A DNA stretch of 64,000 nucleotides, from positions 1,612,001-1,676,000 of the forward strand of contig NZ_CP106736.1 of the NCBI RefSeq assembly GCF_030035605.1, given 5' to 3'. The notes under the pieces are model-generated. The model saw only the letters and a list, made by a program, of their open reading frames with translations. It had not been told where the DNA came from and searched no databases. Each line of letters starts with the position of its first letter. Within the stretch, counting starts at the first letter, position 1. The position numbers were made by a program, and so were the translations under genes. This document shows, one piece after another, positions 9,266 to 18,725 of the stretch. This stretch comes from Silvimonas soli (GTDB taxonomy: Bacteria; Pseudomonadota; Gammaproteobacteria; Burkholderiales; Chitinibacteraceae).

Positions 9266-10306
9266 TCAGAAGGTAAAACCGCTTTCGACCTGCTCACCCT
9301 GCGCATTCAGCAAAATGCGATACAGGCCGGTGAGTTCCGAATAACGCTGGCAAACCTTGCGCATATAGCCCAGCACACGTGGGATATCGGCCAGATAACG
9401 GTCTTTGCCATCGCGATGATGCAAGCGCGCAAACAATCCCAGTACCTTGATATGACGCTGCAAGCCTTGCCATTCGAAGGCACGGTAGAAGTCGCCAAAA
9501 TCGTCGTTGACTGGAATTCCTGCGGAGCGCGCCTTTTCCCAGTAGCGGATGACCAGATCGAGTGCAAAGGCTTCATCCCACTCGACGTAGGCATCGCGGA
9601 ACAGGCTGACCACGTCGTAGCACAGCGGACCATTCACAGCGTCCTGGAAGTCAATCACGTACAACTCGTCGTCTTTGACCATCAGATTGCGCGAGTGATA
9701 GTCACGCAACATGAAGCCAGTCGGTTGCGCCAGGCATTGCGCCACGATCAGGGCAATCGAACGCTCCCAAGTCGCCAGGTCTTTGTCTTTGAGTTCGACG
9801 CCCAGATGTTTGCCCAGATACCACTCGCGGCCAATTTCCATTTCGCGACGCAAAAATGCGCCATCAAACGCTGGCAACTGCTCGGCCGAGGTGTTTTTCT
9901 GGATGTGGACCAGGGTATCAATCGCCTTCAGATACCAGGCTTTGGCGGTGCGTTCATCGGTCAGTAACTCCGAGAGCATCACGTCGCCCAGGTCTTCCAG
10001 CAGCGTCAGCCCAAGTTGCGCATCGTGCGCAATGACCTGTGGCACACGTACACCGGCGGCGGACAGCTGTTGCTGGATTGCCAAAAATGGCTGCGCATTG
10101 AATTGCTGTGGGTCGGCGTCCATCACCATCAGGCTGCGATCGGGCCATTGCGCACGCCAATAGACGCGAACACTAGCGTCGGAGCCGCCTGGTTGCAGGG
10201 TTTGGGGTGGCGCAATGGTGACCGAAGTCAGCCATTGCCTGATCTGATCGCCGCGCTCGGGGCTGCCTGGGGCGGGAATGTGAACGGTTTGCTGCATGAG
10301 ACTCAC
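9266..10306 (-). CDS. amgK: Anomeric MurNAc/GlcNAc kinase AmgK (aminoglycoside phosphotransferase fold)
   Basis: A 346-residue APH-fold kinase. LTLLEDLGDVML lies in the N-lobe. The catalytic loop is RDYHSRNLM and the metal site VIDFQDAVNGP follows. In Pseudomonas and other bacteria lacking the MurQ route, AmgK phosphorylates MurNAc at the anomeric carbon and MurU uses the product. This salvage by-passes MurA and contributes to intrinsic fosfomycin tolerance. An alternative start lies three codons in (10297). It is divergent from lptD with about 50 bases between them. Confidence 0.85.
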   Translation of the reverse strand: MSLMQQTVHIPAPGSPERGDQIRQWLTSVTIAPPQTLQPGGSDASVRVYWRAQWPDRSLMVMDADPQQFNAQPFLAIQQQLSAAGVRVPQVIAHDAQLGLTLLEDLGDVMLSELLTDERTAKAWYLKAIDTLVHIQKNTSAEQLPAFDGAFLRREMEIGREWYLGKHLGVELKDKDLATWERSIALIVAQCLAQPTGFMLRDYHSRNLMVKDDELYVIDFQDAVNGPLCYDVVSLFRDAYVEWDEAFALDLVIRYWEKARSAGIPVNDDFGDFYRAFEWQGLQRHIKVLGLFARLHHRDGKDRYLADIPRVLGYMRKVCQRYSELTGLYRILLNAQGEQVESGFTF

Positions 10307-10316
10307 TGCATTGCGG

Positions 10317-10334
10317 TAGAATCCGCCAATTCTA
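10317..10334. promoter_or_regulatory. Face-to-face -10-like elements between amgK and lptD
   Basis: TAGAAT (10317-10322) and ATTCTA (10329-10334) form a perfect inverted repeat with a 6-base spacer. Each half reads as a -10 hexamer pointing to one of the divergent genes, with lptD starting at 10357 and amgK at 10306. No convincing -35 boxes were seen, so this could instead be an operator or chance. Confidence 0.3.
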
Positions 10335-10356
10335 TCAGCACGTCGCCCCGGCCCGC

Positions 10357-12531
10357 ATGCTCGCCACTCCTCCCTTTCGTTGCACAGTTTTGATGTTCGC
10401 GCTGATAAGCGCGCTTTCGCACGCGGCCGAGGAGGCGCAAACCGAGGATGTGCCGGTCTCGATTGAGGCAGATCACATCGAAGGCCAGCAGCCCGACACC
10501 GCCAAAGCCACTGGCAATGTGCACATGACCAAAGGCGTCGAAGACTATTACGCCGACTGGGCGACCTACGACCAGTCGAACCAGCATTTGCTGGCTGGTG
10601 ACAATGTGCGGCTGGAAAAAGAAGGCGACGTGATGACCGGTCACGAGCTGGATTATTTCCTGGATCGCAAAACAGGTACGCTGACTGACCCGGATTACCA
10701 GATCGCCCAAGGCCTTGGCCGCGGCAATGCGGTGACCTTGCTGTTTGAAGGTGACAAGCAATATCACTTCCAGCAAGGCCGCTTTACGACCTGCCCGGTC
10801 GACAATAACAGCTGGTATCTCAACGCCAAGAATATGTGGCTTGATTACAACGTGGAAAAAGGCGAAGCCACCAACGCCTGGATCGACTTCTACGGTGTGC
10901 CCATCCTGTACATGCCGTGGATGAACTTCCCGCTCAATAACAACCGGCAGACCGGTTTCCTGGTGCCAGCGTTGGCGGTGAACAACCGCAACGGCCTGGA
11001 CCTGACGCTTCCGTTCTACTGGAACATCGCGCCGAACATGGACGCCACCATTTACCCGCGCTACCTCAGCGATCGCGGGCTGATGATGGGTGGTGAATTC
11101 CGGTATCTGGAGCCGTCATACTTTGGCTCGATCCGTGGGGATGTGCTGCAAGACAAAGAAGCGGACATGACCCGCTACGATATCTTTTTCAAGCATTCGC
11201 AGACGCTGACCGACCGCTTGCACTTGACCCTGGATATCCAGAAGGTCTCGGACGACAACTACTTCAACGATTTTGGCGATCGCGCGGCTGTCGCTTCGCA
11301 AACCAGCCTGCCCCGCCAGGGTGTACTGACTTACACCGGCGACGGCTGGTCCAGTTCGATGAACTGGCTGCATTACCAGACACTGCAAAGCGTCACCAAT
11401 CCGATTGCGATTCCGTACGCGCTATCTCCGCAAATCACGTTTAACACTGCGCCGACCTATCTGGACGGTCGCATACAAACAAACGTGCAAGCGGAATTCA
11501 CCAATTTCACGCATCCGACTGAAACCAATGGCTACCGCACCTGGGTTTACCCCAGCGTGTCAGTGCCGTTCCTGACGTCGTACAGCTTTATCACGCCAAA
11601 GATCGGCGTGCATGCCACTGAATACAATCTGACCGCGGCCAATGGCAACAGCGAGGGCAGCGAAAGCCGCGTGTTGCCGATCATGAGTCTGGATTCGGGT
11701 CTGGTGTTTGAACGCGACCTGGACTACAAGGGCGACAGCTATACGCAAACGCTGGAACCGCGCGCTTATTACTTGTATATCCCGTATCGCAATCAGTCAG
11801 GCCTGCCTAACTTTGACTCGGCCCAGACCGATTTCTCGTATTCGCAGATGTTCTCGGAAAACCGCTACACCGGTAACGACCGCATCAACGATGCCAACCA
11901 GATCACCGTCGCGCTAACTTCGCGCCTGTTTGAGTCTGACACTGGTATCGAACGGCTGAACGCAACCATCGGCCAGCGTTTCTATTTCAAGAGCCCGCAA
12001 GTTTCGCTGGATAGCAGCACGATTCCGAACACCAGCAAGTCCGATTTGCTGGTTTCACTGGGTGGCGAAGTCCTGCGCAAGCTCAATGCTTCATACGAAA
12101 TCCAGTACAACCTGCAGGATCGCACCACCTCTTACAATGCCTTCAACCTGACCTGGCGACCGGACGACGCCAAGGTCTTCAACATGCGCTACATCTACAG
12201 CACCTACACCTCGCCGCTGACCAAGCAAGTGGACTTCTCCGGTCAATGGCCGCTGGGCGCGGGCTGGTATGGTGTGGGCCATGTGAATTATTCGCTGATC
12301 CCGTCCGATACCAACCGTTTTCTGGATACACTGGCCGGCGTTGAATACAATGCGGGCTGCTGGGCATTGCGTCTTGCCGCCCAACGTTACGTAACCAGTG
12401 ACGGTGGCACCAGCAACACGTTCTACTTCCTGCTGCAACTTGGTGCACTCGGTGGTTTGGGGACAAATCCTCTTAGCGCCTTGCGCACAGCCATTCCTGG
12501 CTACACCGACATCTTTAGCCCTAACAAGTGA
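10357..12531 (+). CDS. lptD: LPS-assembly outer-membrane protein LptD
   Basis: A 724-residue outer-membrane translocon. A short signal peptide is followed by the LptA-like periplasmic domain (residues ~30-150, including SIEADHIEG and ATGNVHMTKGVEDYYAD). A long beta-barrel domain follows, with WNIAPNMDATIYPRYLSDRGLMMGGEFRY. With LptE it inserts LPS into the outer leaflet. It heads lptD-surA-pdxA-rsmA. LptD is a SurA client in E. coli, consistent with the order. Other Lpt genes appear at 63 kb. Confidence 0.97.
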   Translation: MLATPPFRCTVLMFALISALSHAAEEAQTEDVPVSIEADHIEGQQPDTAKATGNVHMTKGVEDYYADWATYDQSNQHLLAGDNVRLEKEGDVMTGHELDYFLDRKTGTLTDPDYQIAQGLGRGNAVTLLFEGDKQYHFQQGRFTTCPVDNNSWYLNAKNMWLDYNVEKGEATNAWIDFYGVPILYMPWMNFPLNNNRQTGFLVPALAVNNRNGLDLTLPFYWNIAPNMDATIYPRYLSDRGLMMGGEFRYLEPSYFGSIRGDVLQDKEADMTRYDIFFKHSQTLTDRLHLTLDIQKVSDDNYFNDFGDRAAVASQTSLPRQGVLTYTGDGWSSSMNWLHYQTLQSVTNPIAIPYALSPQITFNTAPTYLDGRIQTNVQAEFTNFTHPTETNGYRTWVYPSVSVPFLTSYSFITPKIGVHATEYNLTAANGNSEGSESRVLPIMSLDSGLVFERDLDYKGDSYTQTLEPRAYYLYIPYRNQSGLPNFDSAQTDFSYSQMFSENRYTGNDRINDANQITVALTSRLFESDTGIERLNATIGQRFYFKSPQVSLDSSTIPNTSKSDLLVSLGGEVLRKLNASYEIQYNLQDRTTSYNAFNLTWRPDDAKVFNMRYIYSTYTSPLTKQVDFSGQWPLGAGWYGVGHVNYSLIPSDTNRFLDTLAGVEYNAGCWALRLAAQRYVTSDGGTSNTFYFLLQLGALGGLGTNPLSALRTAIPGYTDIFSPNK

Positions 12532-12539
12532 TCGACTTT

Positions 12540-13832
12540 ATGAAGCTCCGTTCCATTTTTGCGCTCGCTGCCCTGGTTACCACCATTGCGGCGCCAGTGT
12601 CTCAGGGCGCCGACGTCCAGACTGTCGACCGCATCGTGGCCGTGGTCAATCGCGAAGTCATTACCGCGAATGAACTGGCGGCCCGCGTCGCCCAGGTCCG
12701 CCAGAACCTCAAGTCCCAGAAAATCGCCGAACCACCGATGGACGTGCTGCAACGTCAGGTGCTCGAACGCATGATCAACGAAGACGTGCAACTGCAGTTC
12801 GCTGCATCTACCGGCTTGAAAGTGGACGATGCGCAGCTGGATCAAGCCACCACTGCGCTGGCCAAGCAAAACAAAATGACCGTGCCGCAATTTCGCGATG
12901 CGCTCACCGGCCAGGGCATTACCTGGCCTGAGTTCCGCAAACAGATCCGCACTGAAATGACCCTGCAGCGCTTGCGCCAGCGTGAAGTCGACAACCGCGT
13001 GGTCGTGACCGATGCCGAAGTCGATGAATACCTGAAGCTCAATGCCAACAAGCAGCAGATGGATTACCGTCTGGCGCACGTGCAAGTTGCAGTGCCGGAA
13101 AACGCCACGCCGGATGAAGTACAAGCCCGTCGCGCCAAGATTGTGGCAGCTCGCCAGGCCATTAGTGATGGCAAGGATTTCGGTACCGTGGCGGCACAGT
13201 ACTCCACCGCCAAAGACGCAACCGAAGGTGGTCAACTGGGTTGGTACGCTGCTGGCAGCTTGCCGCAGCAAATGGTTGATCTGCTGCAACAAATGCAGCC
13301 GGGTCAGCTGACCGACATCATCCGCAGCCCGGCCGGTTTTGAACTGGTCAAGCTGATGGAAGTGCGCAAGCAAGACAGCCAGCAAATGGTTCAGCAAACT
13401 CACGTGCGGCACATTCTAATTCGTCCGAGCGAACTGGTTTCCGAAGCTGAAGCCAAAGCCAAGTTGATCCAGATTCGTGACCGTATCGACCATGGCACCA
13501 AGTTTGAAGAAATGGCTCGCGCCTTTTCGGAAGACGGCAGCGCAGCCAAGGGTGGCGATCTGGGCTGGATGAATCCGGGCGAAACCGTGCCTGAGTTTGA
13601 ACATGCCATGGACGCACTGAAGATTGGTGACGTCAGCCAGCCGGTGCAAACGCAGTTTGGTTTTCACTTGATCCAGGTACTGGATCGCCGCCAGCAAGAC
13701 GTGACGCAAGATCGCGAGCGCTTTGGCGTACGTAATGAACTGCGCCAGCGCAAGGCCGACGACCAGTACGAAAGCTGGGCACGTCAGTTGCGTGATACCG
13801 CCTACGTTGATCTGCGCCTGAAAGACGAATAA
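12540..13832 (+). CDS. surA: Periplasmic chaperone and peptidyl-prolyl isomerase SurA
   Basis: A 430-residue protein with a signal peptide ending ...VSQGAD and an N-terminal chaperone domain starting VDRIVAVVNREVITANEL. Two parvulin domains are visible (~residues 175-275 and 285-385), each with a GGQLGW or GGDLGW core. It escorts outer-membrane proteins to the Bam complex. The ATG at 12540 is chosen; a GTG at 12528 overlapping the lptD stop would add four residues ahead of the signal peptide. Confidence 0.97.
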   Translation: MKLRSIFALAALVTTIAAPVSQGADVQTVDRIVAVVNREVITANELAARVAQVRQNLKSQKIAEPPMDVLQRQVLERMINEDVQLQFAASTGLKVDDAQLDQATTALAKQNKMTVPQFRDALTGQGITWPEFRKQIRTEMTLQRLRQREVDNRVVVTDAEVDEYLKLNANKQQMDYRLAHVQVAVPENATPDEVQARRAKIVAARQAISDGKDFGTVAAQYSTAKDATEGGQLGWYAAGSLPQQMVDLLQQMQPGQLTDIIRSPAGFELVKLMEVRKQDSQQMVQQTHVRHILIRPSELVSEAEAKAKLIQIRDRIDHGTKFEEMARAFSEDGSAAKGGDLGWMNPGETVPEFEHAMDALKIGDVSQPVQTQFGFHLIQVLDRRQQDVTQDRERFGVRNELRQRKADDQYESWARQLRDTAYVDLRLKDE

Positions 13833-13866
13833 GCCAGTCGGCGTTGCAACGCATCAAGGACCAGTC

Positions 13867-14856
13867 ATGAGCGCTCTGCCCCGCATTTCAGTCACCAGTG
13901 GCGAACCGGCCGGTATCGGCCCGGAGCTACTGGCTGCGCTGGCGGATGCCGCTCTGCCAGCGCAACTGGTTCTGCTGGGCGACCGTGCTTTGCTGCGTGA
14001 GCGCGCTGCGTGCAGCGGCAGCCAAGCCGAGTGGCCCGATTACCAACGAGATACCACGGCTGCTGTCTCGCTACTGCATGTGCCGCTGGCTCAGCCCGCT
14101 GTGGCAGGCCAGTTGAACACCGCCAACGCCCAGTACGTACTGGATATGCTCGACATCGCCACCGATGGTTGCATGACCGGTGAGTTTGCGGCGGTCGTCA
14201 CCGCGCCTTTGCACAAAGGCGTGATCAACGATGGCGTGGCCAGCCAGTCCGGCAAGTTCTTTTACGGGCACACCGAATACCTGGCCGAGCGCACCCATAC
14301 GCAGCGCGTGGTGATGATGCTGACCGGTGCCAATTTGCGCGTAGCGTTGGCAACCACCCATCTGCCACTCAAAGATGTGGCCGCCGCCATCACCGAAGAC
14401 AGCCTGACTGAAACGCTAGAGATTCTGCACTCGGATCTCAAACACAAGTTTGGTCTGGCCAATCCTCGCATTCTGGTCGCGGGTTTGAACCCGCATGCGG
14501 GTGAATCCGGCCATCTGGGGCGGGAAGAAATTGACGTCATTATCCCGACGCTGGATAAACTGCGCGCACAGGGCATGACGCTGATCGGGCCGCTGCCCGC
14601 CGACACGCTGTTTAATCCGGCACAGCTGGAACGCGGTGACGCGGTTCTGGCGATGTACCACGATCAAGGCTTGCCGGTGCTCAAATTTGCCAGCTTTGGC
14701 GCGGGCATCAATGTCACGCTCGGCTTGCCGATCATTCGCACGTCGGTCGATCATGGTACGGCGCTGGATCTGGCTGGCACCGGGCGCGCCGACGCGGGCA
14801 GCCTGATTGCTGCCACAGAACTGGCCATTAATCTGGCCAATGCCGCTCACGGTTAA
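13867..14856 (+). CDS. pdxA: 4-hydroxythreonine-4-phosphate dehydrogenase PdxA
   Basis: A 329-residue NAD-dependent enzyme of DXP-dependent pyridoxal phosphate synthesis. Hallmarks are SGEPAGIGPEL at the N-terminus, VTAPLHKGVIN, the metal-binding FYGHTEYLAER, the GLNPHAGE motif and YHDQGLPVLKF. It lies 34 bases after surA, in the common proteobacterial cluster. Confidence 0.97.
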   Translation: MSALPRISVTSGEPAGIGPELLAALADAALPAQLVLLGDRALLRERAACSGSQAEWPDYQRDTTAAVSLLHVPLAQPAVAGQLNTANAQYVLDMLDIATDGCMTGEFAAVVTAPLHKGVINDGVASQSGKFFYGHTEYLAERTHTQRVVMMLTGANLRVALATTHLPLKDVAAAITEDSLTETLEILHSDLKHKFGLANPRILVAGLNPHAGESGHLGREEIDVIIPTLDKLRAQGMTLIGPLPADTLFNPAQLERGDAVLAMYHDQGLPVLKFASFGAGINVTLGLPIIRTSVDHGTALDLAGTGRADAGSLIAATELAINLANAAHG

Positions 14857-14965
14857 TCCCGATTATCAACCGCCCCGGCACCCTATACAGTATCGCCAGC
14901 CAGTGCTTGAACACTGACATGGCGATTTTCCATTTTTAGAACTGGTTATCCAGAAAGCACATCGC

Positions 14966-15772
14966 ATGGGCCACATTCCCCGCAAACGTTTTGGGCAGAA
15001 CTTCCTGCAAGACCAGGGCGTGATTTACGACATCGTTGCCTGCATCAACCCGCAACCGGGCGAGCCGCTGGTCGAAATCGGGCCAGGTCTGGCTGCGCTG
15101 ACCGAGCCGCTAATGGCGCGGGTTGGGCATCTGCACGTGGTGGAGATTGACCGCGATATCGTCACCCACCTGGTGCAGCGCTTCAAACCGGAACAACTGA
15201 CCATTCATAACGAAGATGCGCTCAAGTTTGATTTCGGCGCGCTGGCCGCACACATTGCGCCGGGCAGCCGCATCCGGCTGGCGGGCAATCTGCCGTACAA
15301 CATCTCGACCCCGCTGTTGTTCCATCTGGCGGAGTTCGGCTCGTCTATTGCCGACATGCATTTCATGTTGCAAAAAGAAGTGGTTGACCGCATCGCCGCT
15401 GAACCGGGCACGGCCGATTACGGGCGGTTGTCGATCATGTTGCAGGTGCGTTTTGCTACCGAACACATGCTGGATGTGCCGCCGGGCGCATTCTATCCGC
15501 CGCCCAAGGTTGATTCGGCCGTCATCCGGCTGATCCCGTGGCCAACGCCGCCGTGGCCGGTGGACGATATGCCGACACTGGAAAAACTGGTGCTCAAGTC
15601 TTTCGCTGCCCGCCGCAAAACCCTGCGCAACAACTTGCGGGGCGTGGTGGACGATGCCGAACTGGCAGGCGTGGATATTGATGCGGGCATGCGTCCGGAA
15701 CAGATTACGGTCGAACAGTACGTGCGGCTGGCCAACTGGATGTTTGCGCAGAAGCGGGCCATTGGCGGATAA
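14966..15772 (+). CDS. rsmA: 16S rRNA dimethyladenosine transferase RsmA (KsgA)
   Basis: A 268-residue enzyme that dimethylates A1518 and A1519 of 16S rRNA late in small-subunit assembly. RKRFGQNFLQD and the SAM loop EIGPGLAALTEPL are present. The catalytic NLPYNISTPLL and the C-terminal AARRKTLRNNLRG region are also seen. It closes the lptD-surA-pdxA-rsmA cluster after a 109-base gap in which no separate terminator was recognised. Confidence 0.97.
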   Translation: MGHIPRKRFGQNFLQDQGVIYDIVACINPQPGEPLVEIGPGLAALTEPLMARVGHLHVVEIDRDIVTHLVQRFKPEQLTIHNEDALKFDFGALAAHIAPGSRIRLAGNLPYNISTPLLFHLAEFGSSIADMHFMLQKEVVDRIAAEPGTADYGRLSIMLQVRFATEHMLDVPPGAFYPPPKVDSAVIRLIPWPTPPWPVDDMPTLEKLVLKSFAARRKTLRNNLRGVVDDAELAGVDIDAGMRPEQITVEQYVRLANWMFAQKRAIGG

Positions 15773-15916
15773 GCACAACTTGCCGTGGTCAAATTTTGCG
15801 AATTACCGTAAATTCGGTGCAGCACATCCTGTAAGCGTCCCCGCCATTCGCTGTGCCAGAACTCATCGCTCTGGCCCCACTGGCAGGGGCCAAACCAACC
15901 CCATCGGGCATACGCA

Positions 15917-16678
15917 ATGAACGCAGAAACCGCCGCCATGATCCGCTTCAATCAGGTCAATAAATGGTATGGCCGTGAGCACCATGTGCTCAAAAACATC
16001 AGCCTTGAAGTCAAAACCGGCGAGGTTGTGGTGGTGTGCGGGCCGTCCGGTTCGGGCAAATCCACGTTGATTCGCACTATCAACCAGCTCGAAGCCATTA
16101 ACGATGGCGAAATCTGGGTCGATGGCATCCAGGCAAACAACCCGAAAACCAATATCAATCGCCTGCGCGAAGAGGTTGGTTTTGTCTTTCAGCACTTCAA
16201 TCTTTACCCGCATTTATCAGTACTGGAAAACATCACGCTCGCGCCGATTCGCGTACGCAAGATGAGCCACGTTGATGCCAACGCACGCGCCATGGAACTG
16301 CTGGAGCGCGTTGGCCTGGCGCACAAACGCGATGCTTATCCGGCCCAGTTGTCGGGTGGCCAGCAACAACGCGTCGCCATTGCGCGCGGCCTGGCCATGC
16401 AACCCAAAGTCATGTTGTTCGATGAGCCAACTTCGGCGCTAGACCCGGAAATGATCGGCGAAGTGCTAAAAGTAATGCAGGGTCTGGCCGGTACGGGCAT
16501 GACCATGATGGTGGTAACCCATGAAATGGGCTTTGCCCGTGAAGTAGCCGACCGCGTTATTTTTCTGGATCACGGCGAAATGCTGGAAGAAGCTGCACCA
16601 GAAGAGTTCTTCCATCACCCGCAGCATGAGCGGACCCGGCAGTTTTTGCGGCAGATTCTGGCGCCAATGCACGGTTAA
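15917..16678 (+). CDS. Polar amino-acid ABC transporter ATP-binding protein (separate copy)
   Basis: A 253-residue ATPase of the GlnQ/GltL type. Walker A is CGPSGSGKST, signature LSGGQQQRVAIARGLA, Walker B VMLFDEPTSALDPEM, and the H-loop VVTHEMGFA. The ATG at 15938 is an alternative start. It sits upstream of the binding-protein gene and ends in its own terminator. The permeases are followed by a second, similar ATPase at 19391, so the locus carries two ATPases for one visible permease pair. Substrate is inferred as glutamate/aspartate-like from family resemblance only. Confidence 0.88.
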   Translation: MNAETAAMIRFNQVNKWYGREHHVLKNISLEVKTGEVVVVCGPSGSGKSTLIRTINQLEAINDGEIWVDGIQANNPKTNINRLREEVGFVFQHFNLYPHLSVLENITLAPIRVRKMSHVDANARAMELLERVGLAHKRDAYPAQLSGGQQQRVAIARGLAMQPKVMLFDEPTSALDPEMIGEVLKVMQGLAGTGMTMMVVTHEMGFAREVADRVIFLDHGEMLEEAAPEEFFHHPQHERTRQFLRQILAPMHG

Positions 16679-16700
16679 GGTGCATTAAACGCACCCCGAC

Positions 16701-16735
16701 GGGGCCGGCAAAAATGTCGGCCCCTTTGTTTTTTA
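16701..16735 (+). terminator. Rho-independent terminator after the first ATPase gene
   Basis: GGGGCCG (16701-16707) pairs with CGGCCCC (16718-16724). TTTGTTTTTTATT follows. It separates the ATPase from the binding-protein gene. Confidence 0.85.
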
Positions 16736-16893
16736 TTAGTAAAATCCGCAACTTGCGTCATTATTCAGACAGCATGAAACTGAATCTGAAACTGCTTTGA
16801 ACAACCCCGGCAATTCAGGGATATCACTAAGGGCGTTTGAAACGCTGCATCCCTATACTGCCGTCATGCCCATCACAGCTCGTGGAGAATAAA

Positions 16894-17796
16894 ATGTTCA
16901 AACTTGTGCCCGCCGCACTGGCTCTTGCCGCCCTTTGTAGCATGACCGCCGCCCACGCCGAAGAACTGACCGGCACCCTGAAAAAGGTGAAGGAAAGTGG
17001 TGAAATCGTAGTGGGCGTGCGTGATTCGTCCATTCCGTTTGCTTATTACGACAACCAGCAAAAACCGATCGGCTACTCGATGGATCTGGCTGGCAAGATT
17101 GTGGACAACGTCAAAAAGACGCTGAACATGCCCAACCTGAATGTGCGCTACAACCTGGTGACCTCGCAGACTCGTATTCCGCTGGTCACTAATGGCACCG
17201 TCGACTTTGAATGTGGCTCCACCACCAACAACGTCGAGCGCCAGAAGCAAGTGGCTTTCTCGGTGGGCATTTTTGAAATCGGCACCCGTTTGCTGACCAG
17301 CAAGAAATCCGGCATCAAGGACTTCTCTGACCTGGCAGGCAAGAACGTGGTGACCACTGCCGGCACAACGTCCGAGCGCCTGATCAAGGCCATGAACGCC
17401 GACAAGAAAATGAACATGAACATCATCAGCGCCAAGGATCACGGCGAGTCTTTCCTGATGCTTGAATCGGGTCGCGCTGTTGCCTTCATGATGGATGACG
17501 CTTTGCTGGCCGGTGAAATGGCCAAGGCCAAGAGCCCGGGCGACTGGACTATTACCGGCAAATCGCAATCGTACGAAATCTACGGTTGCTCGATGCGCAA
17601 GGAAGATCCGCAGTTCAAGAAGGTTGTGGACGATGCAATCAAAGCCACCTTCAAATCCGGCGATGTCAACAAGATGTACACCAAGTGGTTCCAGCAACCG
17701 ATTCCACCAAAGAATCTGAACCTGAATTTCCCGATGAGCGACGAGCTCAAGCAACTGATCGCCAATCCGACGGATAAATCTGCGGAACAGATGTAA
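16894..17796 (+). CDS. Amino-acid ABC transporter periplasmic binding protein (GltI-like)
   Basis: A 300-residue family 3 solute-binding protein with a cleavable signal peptide ending AAHA. Typical parts are GEIVVGVRDSSIPFAYYD, the ligand loop GTVDFECGSTTNN and the hinge strands around KDHGESFLMLESGRAVAFMMDDALL. It resembles glutamate/aspartate binding proteins. The ATG at 16894 has a GGAGA site; an earlier in-frame start at 16837 lies ahead of that signal. It is flanked by terminators on both sides, so it is probably made from its own transcript in excess over the permeases. Confidence 0.92.
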   Translation: MFKLVPAALALAALCSMTAAHAEELTGTLKKVKESGEIVVGVRDSSIPFAYYDNQQKPIGYSMDLAGKIVDNVKKTLNMPNLNVRYNLVTSQTRIPLVTNGTVDFECGSTTNNVERQKQVAFSVGIFEIGTRLLTSKKSGIKDFSDLAGKNVVTTAGTTSERLIKAMNADKKMNMNIISAKDHGESFLMLESGRAVAFMMDDALLAGEMAKAKSPGDWTITGKSQSYEIYGCSMRKEDPQFKKVVDDAIKATFKSGDVNKMYTKWFQQPIPPKNLNLNFPMSDELKQLIANPTDKSAEQM

Positions 17797-17814
17797 ACCG
17801 CGGTCGTCCCGAAC

Positions 17815-17841
17815 AAAAGGGGGCAAAGCGCCCCCTTTTTT
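17815..17841 (+). terminator. Rho-independent terminator after the binding-protein gene
   Basis: GGGGGC (17819-17824) pairs with GCCCCC (17830-17835) around a 5-base loop. A run of six T follows. Leaky read-through here could set the ratio of binding protein to permease. Confidence 0.85.
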
Positions 17842-17977
17842 GTCATAAAGAAACCAACGCACACAGCAAGTACCCGCTCACCCCGGGTACCACAAGAGCT
17901 ATGCCACGCCCGCCGGAGTTGATCTTGGGCGCCATGCTGGCTTGTGCTTTGCCATTGCTGCTGTCAGGGGGAATAAC

Positions 17978-18724
17978 ATGAATTACCACTGGGATTGGGG
18001 CGTGTTTTTCAAGCCCACCGGGGTAGGCTCGGAAATCTATCTGAACTGGTTTATTGCCGGCTTGGAGATGACCCTGGGTCTGGCGCTGGCGGCCTGGATT
18101 ATCGCGCTGGTGCTGGGCACCATCCTGGGCGTAATGCGCACTTTGCCGGGCAAAATATTGCCGCGCATTGCCGGCGCTTACGTCGACTTGTTCCGCAACG
18201 TGCCGTTGCTGGTGCAATTGTTTATCTGGTACTACGTCATACCGGATTGGCTGCCCGAGAGCATAGGCAACTGGCTCAAGCAAGATATCTCGCCCATCAT
18301 GAACGCCTTTATCACGGTCACCGTGTGTCTGGGCCTGTTCACTGCGGCGCGGGTCTGCGAGCAAGTGCGTACCGGCATTCAAGCATTGCCCAAGGGCCAG
18401 ACCAATGCAGCACTGGCGCTTGGACTGAGCCTGCCGCAGGTTTATCGCAATGTGGTGGTGCCACAGGCGTTTCGCATCATCATTCCGCCATTGACCTCCG
18501 AGTTTCTGAACATCATCAAGAACTCGTCGGTGGCGTCATTGGTGGCTTTGCCGGAACTGCTGGCGCAAACCAAGCAGACGGTGGACTTTACCGCCAACCA
18601 GTTTGAAGCCTATACCGTCGGCACCTTGATCTACTTTGTGGTGAACATCGGACTGATGCTGTTCATGCGCTGGGTGGAAAAACGCCTGCGTGTACCGGGC
18701 CTGATTGCGCTGGGAGGCAAATAA
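17978..18724 (+). CDS. gltJ: Amino-acid ABC transporter permease (GltJ-like)
   Basis: A 248-residue inner-membrane permease with several hydrophobic segments. The family 3 signature is VRTGIQALPKGQTNAALALGL, followed by VVPQAFRIIIPPLTSEFLNIIKNSS. The ATG at 17978 has a GGGGGA site. It is followed one base after its stop by the second permease gene. Confidence 0.92.
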   Translation: MNYHWDWGVFFKPTGVGSEIYLNWFIAGLEMTLGLALAAWIIALVLGTILGVMRTLPGKILPRIAGAYVDLFRNVPLLVQLFIWYYVIPDWLPESIGNWLKQDISPIMNAFITVTVCLGLFTAARVCEQVRTGIQALPKGQTNAALALGLSLPQVYRNVVVPQAFRIIIPPLTSEFLNIIKNSSVASLVALPELLAQTKQTVDFTANQFEAYTVGTLIYFVVNIGLMLFMRWVEKRLRVPGLIALGGK

Positions 18725-18725
18725 C

